Position numbers and translations under genes: made by a program. Source: Phycisphaeraceae bacterium (GTDB lineage Bacteria > Planctomycetota > Phycisphaerae > Phycisphaerales > UBA1924). From it: a stretch of 64,000 nucleotides of DNA. The DNA is taken from contig JACKHF010000001.1 in the NCBI GenBank assembly GCA_020639155.1, positions 1,178,001 to 1,242,000 of the forward strand, written 5' to 3'. A model generated the notes under the pieces. That model searched no databases and was not told the DNA's origin. It was given only the letters and a program-made list of their open reading frames with translations. How positions within the stretch are numbered: the stretch's first letter is position 1; each line of letters opens with the position of its first letter. Shown here one piece after another: positions 26,346 through 34,220 of the stretch.

Positions 26346-28898
26346 ATGCGTTCAACCGCTTTTCACACTATCACTCGCACTGTTTCGCCACGTGCTGTGC
26401 TTTTGGCTGCTGGCTTTGCCGTCTCGGCTCTGGCAACAGGCGTTTCTGCACAGACAACCTACACATGGACAAACCTCTCCGGGGGATTGTGGAACACCGC
26501 AGCAAACTGGTCGCCAACGGGCATTCCGGGCGCTGCTGACACAGCGATTCTGGGAGACACCGCGACATACACGGTCTCGGCTGCGGGCGGACCATCCATT
26601 GGAATGCTCGAGATGCAGAACGCGATGGCGACACTTGGTGTGCCTGCGGGCAGTTCGCTGTTCGTGCATATGTCGACGGGGCCTGGCGTGATTGTTGTGA
26701 ACCACGATCTCATGGCTCCTACAACGTATCTGTATCTGTATGGGAACAACGCCACGATTGACAGCCCGGTCGTGCTCAATGCCGATCCGGGTATGGGGAT
26801 TCCGCTTGATCGTGCGCGTCTCGCGACTAGCACGGGGAGCGGGCAGACACTTGGAACAAGCGCAGTTGTTTCTGGGAGCGGGCGTATCCAGGGCGCGATC
26901 ATCAACAATGGATTGATCACCGCGACATCGGGCAATGCTTTCGACTTTGTTTCGGCGAACATCACACAGCCCACTACGGGTGTGATTCGTGCTGAGAATG
27001 GTGGCACGCTCGCGTTTGGCGCCAGCAGTTCCATTGTGGGCGGTATTGTTGAAGCACACGCGGGTGGTACATCGACTGCCAGTGGCGGACAGCTGATGGA
27101 CCTTGCGATCATGGGGCCGGGCGAGCTCGGCGTGCAGGCAGGCGGGACGATGTTTGTCTCAGGGTTTGTTGATGGGGATGGCACAATCGTCGTGAACAAC
27201 GACCAGCAGCCTGCAACGACCTACCTGTATCTGCAAGGGAACAACGCGACATTCGACGCAAGCGTTCGTCTCAACGCCAACCCCGGCGCGGGTGTGCCGC
27301 TCGATCGCGCACGGCTCGCGTCAAACTCCGGGTCCGGGCAAACGCTCGGCGAGAACGCGGAGGTGTTCGGCTCGGGTCGGTTGCAGGGCGCGATCATCAA
27401 CAACGGATTGGTTACCGCAACATCGGGCAATGCGATCGAGTTTGTTTCGGCGAACATCACACAGCCCACGACCGGCGTGATTCGTGCCGAGAATGGTGGC
27501 ACGCTTACATTTGGTGCGAGCAGTTCCATTGTGGGAGGGATTGTTGAAGCCGACGCAGGTGGCACATCGACTTCCAGTGGCGGACAGTTGATGGACCTTG
27601 CCATCATGGGGCCGGGCGAACTCGGCGTGCAAGCGGGCGGATCCATGCTTGTCTCGGGGCTTGTTGATGGGGATGGCACGATTGTCGTGAACAACGACCA
27701 GCAGCCTGCAACGACGTATCTCTACCTTCAAGGAAACAACGCGACATTCGACGCAAGCGTTCGTCTCAACGCCAACCCCGGCGCGGGTGTCCCGCTCGAT
27801 CGCGCACGGCTCGCCTCAAACTCCGGGTCCGGGCAAACACTCAGCGAAAATGCAAAGGTGTTTGGCTCGGGTCGGTTGCAGGGCGTGATCATCAACAACG
27901 GTTTGATTACTGCGACATCCGGTAATGCGATCGAGTTTGTTTCGGCGAACATCACACAGCCCACAACGGGCGTGATTCGTGCCGAGAATGGCGGCACGCT
28001 CGCGTTTGGCGCCAGCAGCTCCATTGTTGGAGGGGTTGTGGAAGCCGACGCAGGTGGCACATCGACTTCCAGTGGCGGGCAGCTGACGGACCTTGCCATC
28101 ATGGGGCCGGGCGAGCTCGGCGTGCAAGCGGGCGGATCCATGCTTGTCTCGGGGCTTGTCGATGGTGACGGCACGATCGTCGTGAACAACGACCAGCAGT
28201 CCGCAACGACATATCTCTACCTGAATCTCGACAACGCAATGTTTGATGCGCATGTCAGACTCAATGCAAACCCCGCCAGTGGTGTGCCGCTTGATCGAGC
28301 ACGACTGGCAGCAAACGCTGGCACTGGTCATTCACTTGGAAAGAACTCATTGCTTTCTGGGAACGGGTATCTGCAGGGCAGTATTGTTCACCACGGGCTC
28401 ATTTCGCCCGGTGACGGAACGGGCGGGATCGGCGAGTTCCAGATGACAGCAGCCCAGACATTCTCCTCAGAAATGAACCTCGATATCGAGCTTGGCGGTG
28501 CTGCGACAGGCGAGTTTGATCGTCTTGTCGGGAACGGCGTGCTAGACCTGAACGGCACACTCAACGTGTCATATGTGAACAGCTATGTTCCTGCAGGCAA
28601 TGAGAGGATCAAAGTGATTGACAACCCGACGGTGAACAATGAGTTTGCGACCGTGAACTTTGCCCAGCGCCTCAGCCCCACAGGGCCCGAGCACGTCGTG
28701 TACAACACAAACAATGTGATGGTTGTCATGTGCTTTGCCGATTGTGACGGGAACGGTTCGCTCAGCATCTTTGATTACATCTGCTTCGGCAATGCGTACG
28801 CAAGCAACGATCCATATGCGGACTGTAATCTGAGTGGCTCACTCAACATCTTCGATTACATCTGCTTTGGCAATAAGTACGCCGCTGGTTGCCCGTAA
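26346..28898 (+). CDS. Large secreted repeat protein with dockerin-like C-terminus
   Basis: 850 residues. A signal peptide (AVLLAAGFAVSALATGVSA-QT) is followed by TYTWTNLSGGLWNTAANWSP, a motif often seen at the start of autotransporter-like beta-helix proteins. Four units of 165 residues follow (annotated as a repeat). A C-terminal pair of 23-residue EF-hand-like loops ends the protein: ADCDGNGSLSIFDYICFGNAY and DCNLSGSLNIFDYICFGNKY, then the tail AAGCP. This paired-Cys dockerin-like end is recurrent in Phycisphaerae surface proteins. A right-handed beta-helix displayed outside the cell is the likely structure. A strong terminator follows the stop. The start has AGAGAGGAG upstream. Confidence 0.82.
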   Translation: MRSTAFHTITRTVSPRAVLLAAGFAVSALATGVSAQTTYTWTNLSGGLWNTAANWSPTGIPGAADTAILGDTATYTVSAAGGPSIGMLEMQNAMATLGVPAGSSLFVHMSTGPGVIVVNHDLMAPTTYLYLYGNNATIDSPVVLNADPGMGIPLDRARLATSTGSGQTLGTSAVVSGSGRIQGAIINNGLITATSGNAFDFVSANITQPTTGVIRAENGGTLAFGASSSIVGGIVEAHAGGTSTASGGQLMDLAIMGPGELGVQAGGTMFVSGFVDGDGTIVVNNDQQPATTYLYLQGNNATFDASVRLNANPGAGVPLDRARLASNSGSGQTLGENAEVFGSGRLQGAIINNGLVTATSGNAIEFVSANITQPTTGVIRAENGGTLTFGASSSIVGGIVEADAGGTSTSSGGQLMDLAIMGPGELGVQAGGSMLVSGLVDGDGTIVVNNDQQPATTYLYLQGNNATFDASVRLNANPGAGVPLDRARLASNSGSGQTLSENAKVFGSGRLQGVIINNGLITATSGNAIEFVSANITQPTTGVIRAENGGTLAFGASSSIVGGVVEADAGGTSTSSGGQLTDLAIMGPGELGVQAGGSMLVSGLVDGDGTIVVNNDQQSATTYLYLNLDNAMFDAHVRLNANPASGVPLDRARLAANAGTGHSLGKNSLLSGNGYLQGSIVHHGLISPGDGTGGIGEFQMTAAQTFSSEMNLDIELGGAATGEFDRLVGNGVLDLNGTLNVSYVNSYVPAGNERIKVIDNPTVNNEFATVNFAQRLSPTGPEHVVYNTNNVMVVMCFADCDGNGSLSIFDYICFGNAYASNDPYADCNLSGSLNIFDYICFGNKYAAGCP
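26696..28420 (+). repeat. Four tandem 495-bp (165-aa) coding repeats
   Basis: The string TGTGAA/CGTGAACAACGACCAGCAG recurs at about 26696, 27191, 27686 and 28181, exactly 495 bases apart. Units 2 and 3 are nearly identical at DNA level, unit 1 is more diverged, and unit 4 is truncated and diverges after about 240 bases. The period is a multiple of three, so copy-number changes stay in frame. Confidence 0.9.
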
Positions 28899-28925
28899 TG
28901 TAACGCATAATGAAGAAGATATCTT

Positions 28926-28950
28926 GCCCGGGGGACCTCCCGGGTATTTT
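28926..28950 (+). terminator. Rho-independent terminator
   Basis: GCCCGGG / CCCGGGT stem (G-T wobble at the base) with a GGACCT loop, followed by ATTTTC, 28 bases after the repeat-protein stop. Confidence 0.8.
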
Positions 28951-29345
28951 CATGCGCTGCTGAGCTTGTGTCTGAATATGGTCAGCAGTGTGAGCTGGAC
29001 CAGACCAAAGAGTGTACCGAAGGGAAGATACCACAACTGGAACGCGCCGAGCGCCATCATCCCCCACCACCATATCTGTGCGTGCTCACCCCTGCCAAGA
29101 AACATCCACGCCAGCGAAACGGCACACCCGATCACCCCCATGACAAGGAACGCGATATGCATGCTCCTCGCGTGGGGATCGATTCCGACGAGCGAAACGA
29201 TCTTTGACCATGGGCCGTACTGGCCCGCGTAGCTTCCTGATTTCGGCGTGACGAGATCACCTTTGACAACTGCATGTGTGCCATCGATTGCCCACCACGA
29301 GCAAACGAGCAACGCACACAACGTAATGATCACGCGGATCAGCAT
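28950..29345 (-). CDS. Small polytopic membrane protein
   Basis: 131 residues from the ATG at 29345; a TTG at 29360 is in frame. Three or four predicted helices: RVIITLCALLVCSWWAIDG, HIAFLVMGVIGCAVSLAWMF, WWWGMMALGAFQLWYLPFG and FGLVQLTLLTIF. There is an extracytoplasmic loop (GDLVTPKSGSYAGQYGPWS) after the first helix. I recognise no family. Its stop overlaps the terminator that follows the repeat protein, with which it converges. It lies just downstream of the pseudopilin gene on the same strand (about 50 bases), so they may be cotranscribed. Confidence 0.68.
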   Translation of the reverse strand: MLIRVIITLCALLVCSWWAIDGTHAVVKGDLVTPKSGSYAGQYGPWSKIVSLVGIDPHARSMHIAFLVMGVIGCAVSLAWMFLGRGEHAQIWWWGMMALGAFQLWYLPFGTLFGLVQLTLLTIFRHKLSSA

Positions 29346-29392
29346 GGGTGGAGTATACAACTCATTGTCGTGGTTTCGCGGCGAAACGAGCG

Positions 29393-29935
29393 TTATTTAT
29401 CTGCTGCTGCTGCTGCTGCTGCTGCTGCATCGGATTTGCCTTTGGATGAGACGCCCTTTGTCTCTCCAAGTCCGATGATGTTTGTTCCGTTCACTTCGTT
29501 GTAGAGCTCGATCGTGAGCACACCTGTCTTTGCCTCATAGACCCGCGCGCGAATAGATCCGGACTCGGGGTTATACCACCAGCCCGCATCTGGATCGGCA
29601 GGTGATGATGTCTTGTCCACAGGATGGACGTCGTTGTAGTTGAGTCCGGTCTCTATCTCAAGCACTGGAGCTCCGGATGCTGCAAGCGGGTTTGCTGAGA
29701 ACACGTCGCCAAGAATGTCTTCCAGATTCGACTTGGGCCATGTGCCGTACTCGTAGTATGCCGCTTCGATCGCACTTTGGAGATTTCGTGCCGACATCTT
29801 TGCCGAGACAATCGACGCTCTGGTTGAGGCGTATCCAACGCGAGGAACCGCAATCGCGACGATAACACCGATCACCACCATCACGGTGACGAGTTCGATC
29901 ATCGAGAATGCACGACGGGCTTGTGACAAAGACAT
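29393..29935 (-). CDS. Type IV pilin-like protein (pseudopilin) with poly-Ala tail
   Basis: 180 residues. It has a class III signal: basic leader, then ARRA-FSMIELVTVMVVIGVIVAIAVPR with the required Glu at +5; the residue before the cleavage is Ala rather than the usual Gly. The globular part includes SAIEAAYYEYGTWPKS and a segment shared with the second pilin at 31940-32425 (D.HP..KT.S.AD..AGWWYN..SGS.R.RV). The C-terminus ends in nine alanines encoded by a perfect GCA repeat, then DK. TGGAGG lies just before the ATG. It is probably processed by a prepilin peptidase and assembled in a type II-like or pilus machine encoded elsewhere. Confidence 0.88.
   Translation of the reverse strand: MSLSQARRAFSMIELVTVMVVIGVIVAIAVPRVGYASTRASIVSAKMSARNLQSAIEAAYYEYGTWPKSNLEDILGDVFSANPLAASGAPVLEIETGLNYNDVHPVDKTSSPADPDAGWWYNPESGSIRARVYEAKTGVLTIELYNEVNGTNIIGLGETKGVSSKGKSDAAAAAAAAADK
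29401..29427 (-). repeat. Nine-unit trinucleotide repeat (CTG/GCA)
   Basis: Nine CTG units on the plus strand (GCA on the coding strand) encode the C-terminal poly-alanine of the pseudopilin. Being in frame, changes in number only alter alanine count. Confidence 0.92.
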
Positions 29936-30124
29936 GGTCCTCCATGCATGTGTATCGACAGAGTAGAATTACCTATGTACAAGGAGAAGTACGGGGTTGC
30001 GGCCATCTATCCGGCGTGTGTGGTTTGCACAGATTGTTCCACTCTTCGAATCGCCTCAGAGGCCAGTATATCGCCGATTCTGGCGTGCTTTGAAGCATTA
30101 TGAGAACAAAGGAAGCGAGAGTTT

Positions 30125-31069
30125 TTAAGCTGCTACAAGCCGCCAATCGATTGCAATAACCGCAAGCAGTTGCAGCACGAGGTTGATGGCTATCCCTGTA
30201 TAGATTCGATGGCGCATTGCGAACGCATGGAGTACCGGATTGTCGTGATAGGGATCGGTGCGCGATTCGTACTCCTCGTGTTCGAGTGGAACAACGAAGG
30301 ACTCGCAACCACATTCGGGGCAGATCGTGATTGTTTCGGCGCTCCCAGGTTTGTAGCCGCATTGCTCGCACCGGCTCCGCGCGAGAAACTCTTCATGCGA
30401 CATCCCGACTTCGTCAGGTTCAAACACAAGTTTTTCGCGTGAGATATCGGCAATATCCGGCATTGCCTCGTTCGTGTCACGCACAATAAACTCTGCGCAG
30501 CCGCACTCCGGACACAGAGTGATTCTGGTTGAATCGCCGGGTTGATAGCCACATTGGGCGCACGCGGTCGGGCAAGAATCGACCTCGGATTCATGCGAGA
30601 TACGAAGTGCTTCTTCTCGTGTGCCAAGAAAATGAAAGGATGGGCGGACTGGTATCGCGTATGCGATACCAACGGGCAGGACGAGCACTCCCCACCAGAA
30701 GGGAACGAGCGAGACATCGGCGAGCAGTTTACTCCTCTGTGGAGTGGAGGAGGTTGGCGCATCCGCGTATACGTGCAGGATGAAGCTTATAGAAAGCACG
30801 CACAAAGGAACAATGACGAACATCTTCTGAAACGCAGTGACGCGTATGCGTCGCCATGCAGTTTCAAGCCAGACCATCCAGGCAATCGCCAGACATGTGT
30901 AGGTTATGAAGTACACTGCAGGATGTGTCGAGAACATCGGCACCATGAACCAGCCGACAATCTGCAGCAGCACAGATAGAACAAGAATGATTGCGATGCA
31001 CAGAAAACGACGCTGGCTGATCTGGTGCAGCGCAATAGGGGATGAAGAGTTGGATTGTGATGCATCCAT
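30125..31069 (-). CDS. Membrane protein with two zinc ribbons
   Basis: 314 residues. About four helices in the N-terminal half (CIAIILVLSVLLQIVGWFMV, VYFITYTCLAIAWMVWL, MFVIVPLCVLSISFILHVY, VPFWWGVLVLPVGIAYAI) are followed by two successive ribbons: CAQCGYQPGDSTRITLCPECG (near 169-189) and CEQCGYKPGSAETITICPECG (near 238-258). The linker is acidic, and a C-terminal helix ends the protein. The duplicate ribbon inside one protein is unique in this window. The CGY.PG..xRITxCPECG spacing differs from the CGYDLxGL group and is shared with the next gene. It sits between two pseudopilin genes. Function unknown. Confidence 0.8.
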   Translation of the reverse strand: MDASQSNSSSPIALHQISQRRFLCIAIILVLSVLLQIVGWFMVPMFSTHPAVYFITYTCLAIAWMVWLETAWRRIRVTAFQKMFVIVPLCVLSISFILHVYADAPTSSTPQRSKLLADVSLVPFWWGVLVLPVGIAYAIPVRPSFHFLGTREEALRISHESEVDSCPTACAQCGYQPGDSTRITLCPECGCAEFIVRDTNEAMPDIADISREKLVFEPDEVGMSHEEFLARSRCEQCGYKPGSAETITICPECGCESFVVPLEHEEYESRTDPYHDNPVLHAFAMRHRIYTGIAINLVLQLLAVIAIDWRLVAA

Positions 31070-31077
31070 TCGGGTAG

Positions 31078-31872
31078 TTATACGTCAGCACATCCAATCA
31101 TGTAGTTTGCAAACTGCATCTGTATCAATGAAACAACCCACCAGATGCAGTACATGATCATGCGTGCCTTGAACGAAAGAAGCATCGGCAGCAAGGAGAG
31201 TGTCCGCCTGAGCACCGTTGATCCAGCGAGCGCATCCTGTTCCAACTCGAACGAGTCACTGCCGCACTCCGGACACGTTGTAATCCGAGGTGAGGGACCG
31301 GGTTTGTAACCGCACGAGACGCATGCTCGCTGGTGCAGGAGGTTCTCTTCCGCTTCTTGCTCATCCCTTTGCCGGGTCAGATCCAGAAAGGAGGCTGCTG
31401 TGGTTGAATGTGGTCTGGCAGGAAGCTGATACACACAAGAGAGTATCAACCAAGCGAATGCACCTGTAATCGGAATGATTCCTATACCGTTGTCAGCGTG
31501 TGGGTCATATAAGCTTGCCCCGCTGACATAGTTCTGAACAACGGGATGCTGCGCAACAGTGACAAAAAGGACGATCAGTGGCAACAGGACGATCACCAGC
31601 ATCGGCTTGCAGCGAAACATTTGTCTACAGACGAGCTCACACCAGAGCGTTTGAAGAGCTAGCCAGGCTATCGAGCCAGCTGTGTTGAGATGGATCATTT
31701 CCCGAGTGGAAAAGTTTTCAAAGCTCGTCAGAAGGCTGCCGGGCCAGAGCATTCCGATATACGAAAAAGACCAGCACACGAAGACAGCGCACGAGAGAAG
31801 AAAGCAGATGAACCGACGAGGAGGAATGGCAACATTGATCGCAAGAAGTTTGGGCCTGGGGGGTTCCGGCAT
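31078..31872 (-). CDS. Membrane protein with zinc ribbon
   Basis: 264 residues from the ATG at 31872; longer starts up to 32058 would overlap the pilin gene upstream. There are four helices (FICFLLSCAVFVCWSFSYIG, STAGSIAWLAL-like, MLVIVLLPLIVLFVTVA, GAFAWLILSCVYQLP), then a cytosolic linker rich in acidic residues, the ribbon CVSCGYKPGPSPRITTCPECG, and a C-terminal helix (MIMYCIWWVVSLIQMQF). It is a paralogue of the gene 9 bases downstream (30125-31069). Both start right after the second pseudopilin on the same strand, giving a likely pilin-ribbon-ribbon operon. Function unknown. Confidence 0.78.
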   Translation of the reverse strand: MPEPPRPKLLAINVAIPPRRFICFLLSCAVFVCWSFSYIGMLWPGSLLTSFENFSTREMIHLNTAGSIAWLALQTLWCELVCRQMFRCKPMLVIVLLPLIVLFVTVAQHPVVQNYVSGASLYDPHADNGIGIIPITGAFAWLILSCVYQLPARPHSTTAASFLDLTRQRDEQEAEENLLHQRACVSCGYKPGPSPRITTCPECGSDSFELEQDALAGSTVLRRTLSLLPMLLSFKARMIMYCIWWVVSLIQMQFANYMIGCADV

Positions 31873-31939
31873 CCGCTGTCCAATCTGTCCCAACCAATGA
31901 TATGACACGACATGGTCGGATGTGCTGGCAGGCCCAGTG

Positions 31940-32425
31940 CTACTTCGCAGTCTGAGCGATAGCGCTGATAGAGCAGCCGTTGATCGTGTTGTATAGGTTG
32001 ATGGTTCTTGCGTCGTTTCCCTGGGCTGATACCCGCCCTCGGAACGATCCCGATGCATTGTTGTACCACCAGCCAGCGCGATTGTCCGCAGTGCTCGTCG
32101 TCTTTGCAGTGGGATGGAAGTCTGTTGCGCTCAGGCCTGTCGGCTGTTCAAGTACAGCAGCACCCTCCGGCGCAAACGGGTTTGGATGCTGGATTCGCCC
32201 CGCGAAATCATTGATGCTGAGCGAGGGCCACGCGCTGTAATCGGTGTAATACGTCTCGATGTAGCAGTTAAACTCTCGAACAGAGAACTGTGCAGCATTG
32301 GTGCGTGAGTTGCTTGTGGCGCTTGCCATCCGCGGGATCGCGATTGAGACGATCACGCCAATAACCACAATAACAACCACCAGTTCAATGAGCGAGAACG
32401 CGCGATTCGAGCTCCACTGCTTCAT
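31940..32425 (-). CDS. Type IV pilin-like protein (pseudopilin)
   Basis: 161 residues from the ATG at 32425 (MKQWSSNRA-FSLIELVVVIVVIGV); the frame is open to 32443. A class III leader with Glu at +5 and Ala at -1, as in the pilin at 29393. The C-terminal part shares the motif DFHPTAKTTSTADNRAGWWYN and SGSFRGRVSAQG with that protein, so the two are paralogues. It lacks the alanine tail and ends in SISAIAQTAK. It is the first gene of a minus-strand group with two zinc-ribbon proteins. Assembly-machine genes are not in the window. Confidence 0.88.
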   Translation of the reverse strand: MKQWSSNRAFSLIELVVVIVVIGVIVSIAIPRMASATSNSRTNAAQFSVREFNCYIETYYTDYSAWPSLSINDFAGRIQHPNPFAPEGAAVLEQPTGLSATDFHPTAKTTSTADNRAGWWYNNASGSFRGRVSAQGNDARTINLYNTINGCSISAIAQTAK

Positions 32426-32554
32426 GCATATCTGAATCGGCACATAGTGCGCGAAACTGCGGAGAAACCCATCGGTTTGCTGCGATTTGGTGGGTCTGTG
32501 ACGTCTGTGCGGCGCATATGTAACGCCCCACTGCTTTTCACATATCGTGAAACA

Positions 32555-33360
32555 TCATGTGCCTGAGAACATGATGCAGACGTGGGTGATCATGCTGAGC
32601 CATGCAAGAGTTGCAAACGTCGCACGAATAGAGCGCATGTCGGCAAGGTCTCGCAGGAATACCTTGGTCTGCTTCTGTGACCACTTGGTGCTGCAGAGCG
32701 TGTGATGCTGCCTGAACCTGATTCCGCCGCATTCGGGGCAACAACGCATGAAGGCCAGTTTGCCGGGAAGATACCCGCATGTGTCACAGACCGCGAAGTC
32801 ATTAATAACGAAGCTGGTACATTCGCTTCCAGTATGCTGATTGCTGCCAAAAGACTGAATGTGGGGACAGAGTCATCTGGATGCATCCAGTTGAAGCTGG
32901 CGTTGCAAGCCAGCACAACAAGAAAAAGTGCGCTCCCCTGCATTCCAACAGATATGCCGAACAAAAACCGGCCATCTGTGCTGACATGCGATGGAGCAAT
33001 CCAACAGCCATATCCGCAGCAGCAGGTGAATATAGCGAGCGTCAGACCGACGAATATGAGGAGAAATCTCTGAGGGAGCGCTCTTGCGGTCAGATTGGCA
33101 TACATGTGCTTCATCGACCACAGGCACATCATTCCAAACAGTACAAAGTACCCAAGGGCGATCAGCGATCGAAAACTGAGCGAGTGATGATCCATCGACC
33201 ACGCAACAGCAACGAGCAGCCAGGCCATCATTTCACCAATGATGAATAAGACGCCAACGAAATAGAGCGTGTAGATACGATTGGAATCAGTCTGCTTTGG
33301 AACCGTGTGGCACATATGCGTATTTCGTTTTCGGCGCTGTGGATCTATCGTGTACGCCAT
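32555..33360 (-). pseudogene. Membrane protein with zinc ribbon, broken by a frameshift
   Basis: The first part (33360 down to about 32855) encodes four helices (LYFVGVLFIIGEMMAWLLVAVAW, SLIALGYFVLFGMMCLWSM, RFLLIFVGLTLAIFTCCCG, FLFGISVGMQGSALFLVVLA). In this frame the C-terminus becomes a random Ser/Pro/Arg-rich tail ending at 32590. In another minus-strand frame, open from about 32870 to the stop at 32555, the expected continuation appears: VCDTCGYLPGKLAFMRCCPECGG, then a helix LAWLSMITHVCIMF. This matches the layout of the two neighbouring paralogues. One lost base in the T4 run (32849-32852) restores a single frame. It may be a true pseudogene or an assembly error. Confidence 0.72.
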
Positions 33361-33618
33361 AGTGATGCGCGAGTTCAGCTAAACTCTCAAATAATATAGG
33401 ACTATGATAGACATCATTTACATATTGCGAGATTTCTTGGTATCGCAATGATTCAGGTCATCTCGAAATGCAGAGATCTCGTTGCTCTTCGTGGAACATG
33501 TGGTGTACAGCGGAACAAGAGTAGGGATAACGAACACGGATGATTGGCGTTCGTGCTCGATCATCGCGAGCCGAGCTGCGGGCAGTTGGAGCAGCACTTC
33601 GTGAGCGAAATAGTCAAA
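33361..33618. other. AT-rich intergenic region
   Basis: 258 bases upstream of the frameshifted gene and downstream of the Nudix gene. It is visibly AT-rich (for example AAATAATATAGGAC near 33390). No gene or hairpin with a T-tract is supported. Confidence 0.4.
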
Positions 33619-34068
33619 CTAGAGTGTGCATTCAGATAGGAACACATCGGTGTCAACGCCGGCAGCGATGAACGCCCGGACCCCCACTGGCCGGATGTCG
33701 AGATCGACAATGCTGGCTACTTCTATCCATTCAAATGCGATATCCGCTTCGGAGCTGGGTACGGGACAGTCAGATGACAAGGTGTGTTCCACGTGGAACA
33801 CAAGATTGATCTCGTGATGTGCTCGACCTTTCTGGTCAGTAAACGTGTGCTCGTGGGTAAGGAGGAGGGGGCCTGCGGTTACTGATAATCCTGTTTCCTC
33901 TCGCATCTCTCGTTCGAGAGCAATCTGGGCAGGTTCGCAGAACTCGACATGGCCACCCGGAAGGTACATGTAGTTGCGATCAATGCTTTTACAGAGCAGG
34001 ATCTTTGATCCCGATTGGATCAAACCGCGAGCGATGATCTCGATTTGTTGTGCGTACTTGTGTGACAT
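33619..34068 (-). CDS. Nudix hydrolase
   Basis: 149 residues from the ATG at 34068, preceded by TGGAGGGG; the frame is open to 34164. It hydrolyses a nucleoside diphosphate linked to another moiety, but the exact substrate cannot be told. The Nudix box is complete: GGHVEFCEPAQIALEREMRE followed by ETGL, with the spacing Gx5Ex7REUxEExGU satisfied at residues 39-60. The upstream LPGGH is the usual lead-in. Residues VFHVEH are encoded by a perfect 16-bp palindrome that matches the ParB target parS (annotated separately). It is divergent from parB, about 150 bases apart. Confidence 0.92.
   Translation of the reverse strand: MSHKYAQQIEIIARGLIQSGSKILLCKSIDRNYMYLPGGHVEFCEPAQIALEREMREETGLSVTAGPLLLTHEHTFTDQKGRAHHEINLVFHVEHTLSSDCPVPSSEADIAFEWIEVASIVDLDIRPVGVRAFIAAGVDTDVFLSECTL
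33785..33800. promoter_or_regulatory. parS: parS-like centromere site
   Basis: TGTTCCACGTGGAACA is a perfect 16-bp palindrome (18 bp with flanking G and C). It matches the bacterial parS consensus, which is known to vary between TGTTTCACGTGAAACA and TGTTCCACGTGGAACA. It lies inside the Nudix gene, about 430 bases from the start of parB. It is the only such site I found in the window. Confidence 0.85.
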
Positions 34069-34220
34069 CACCCCTCCATTATGCTGCTGTAACTCATCAT
34101 ACGGAACTGGCATATGAGACCCGCCTATATGACAGCCTCGTCCAGAAGGCCAGGCAAGCAACATTCTGTATGTATTAGGCTAAAATGTGTTTGATTGAAC
34201 ATCCCTACGGAGGAATACGG

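Noticed and set aside
27221..28189. Minus-strand open frames within the repeat region
   Set aside because: They recur with the same 495-base period because the DNA repeats; composition is Pro/Ser noise and the plus strand carries a signal peptide and dockerin-like end.
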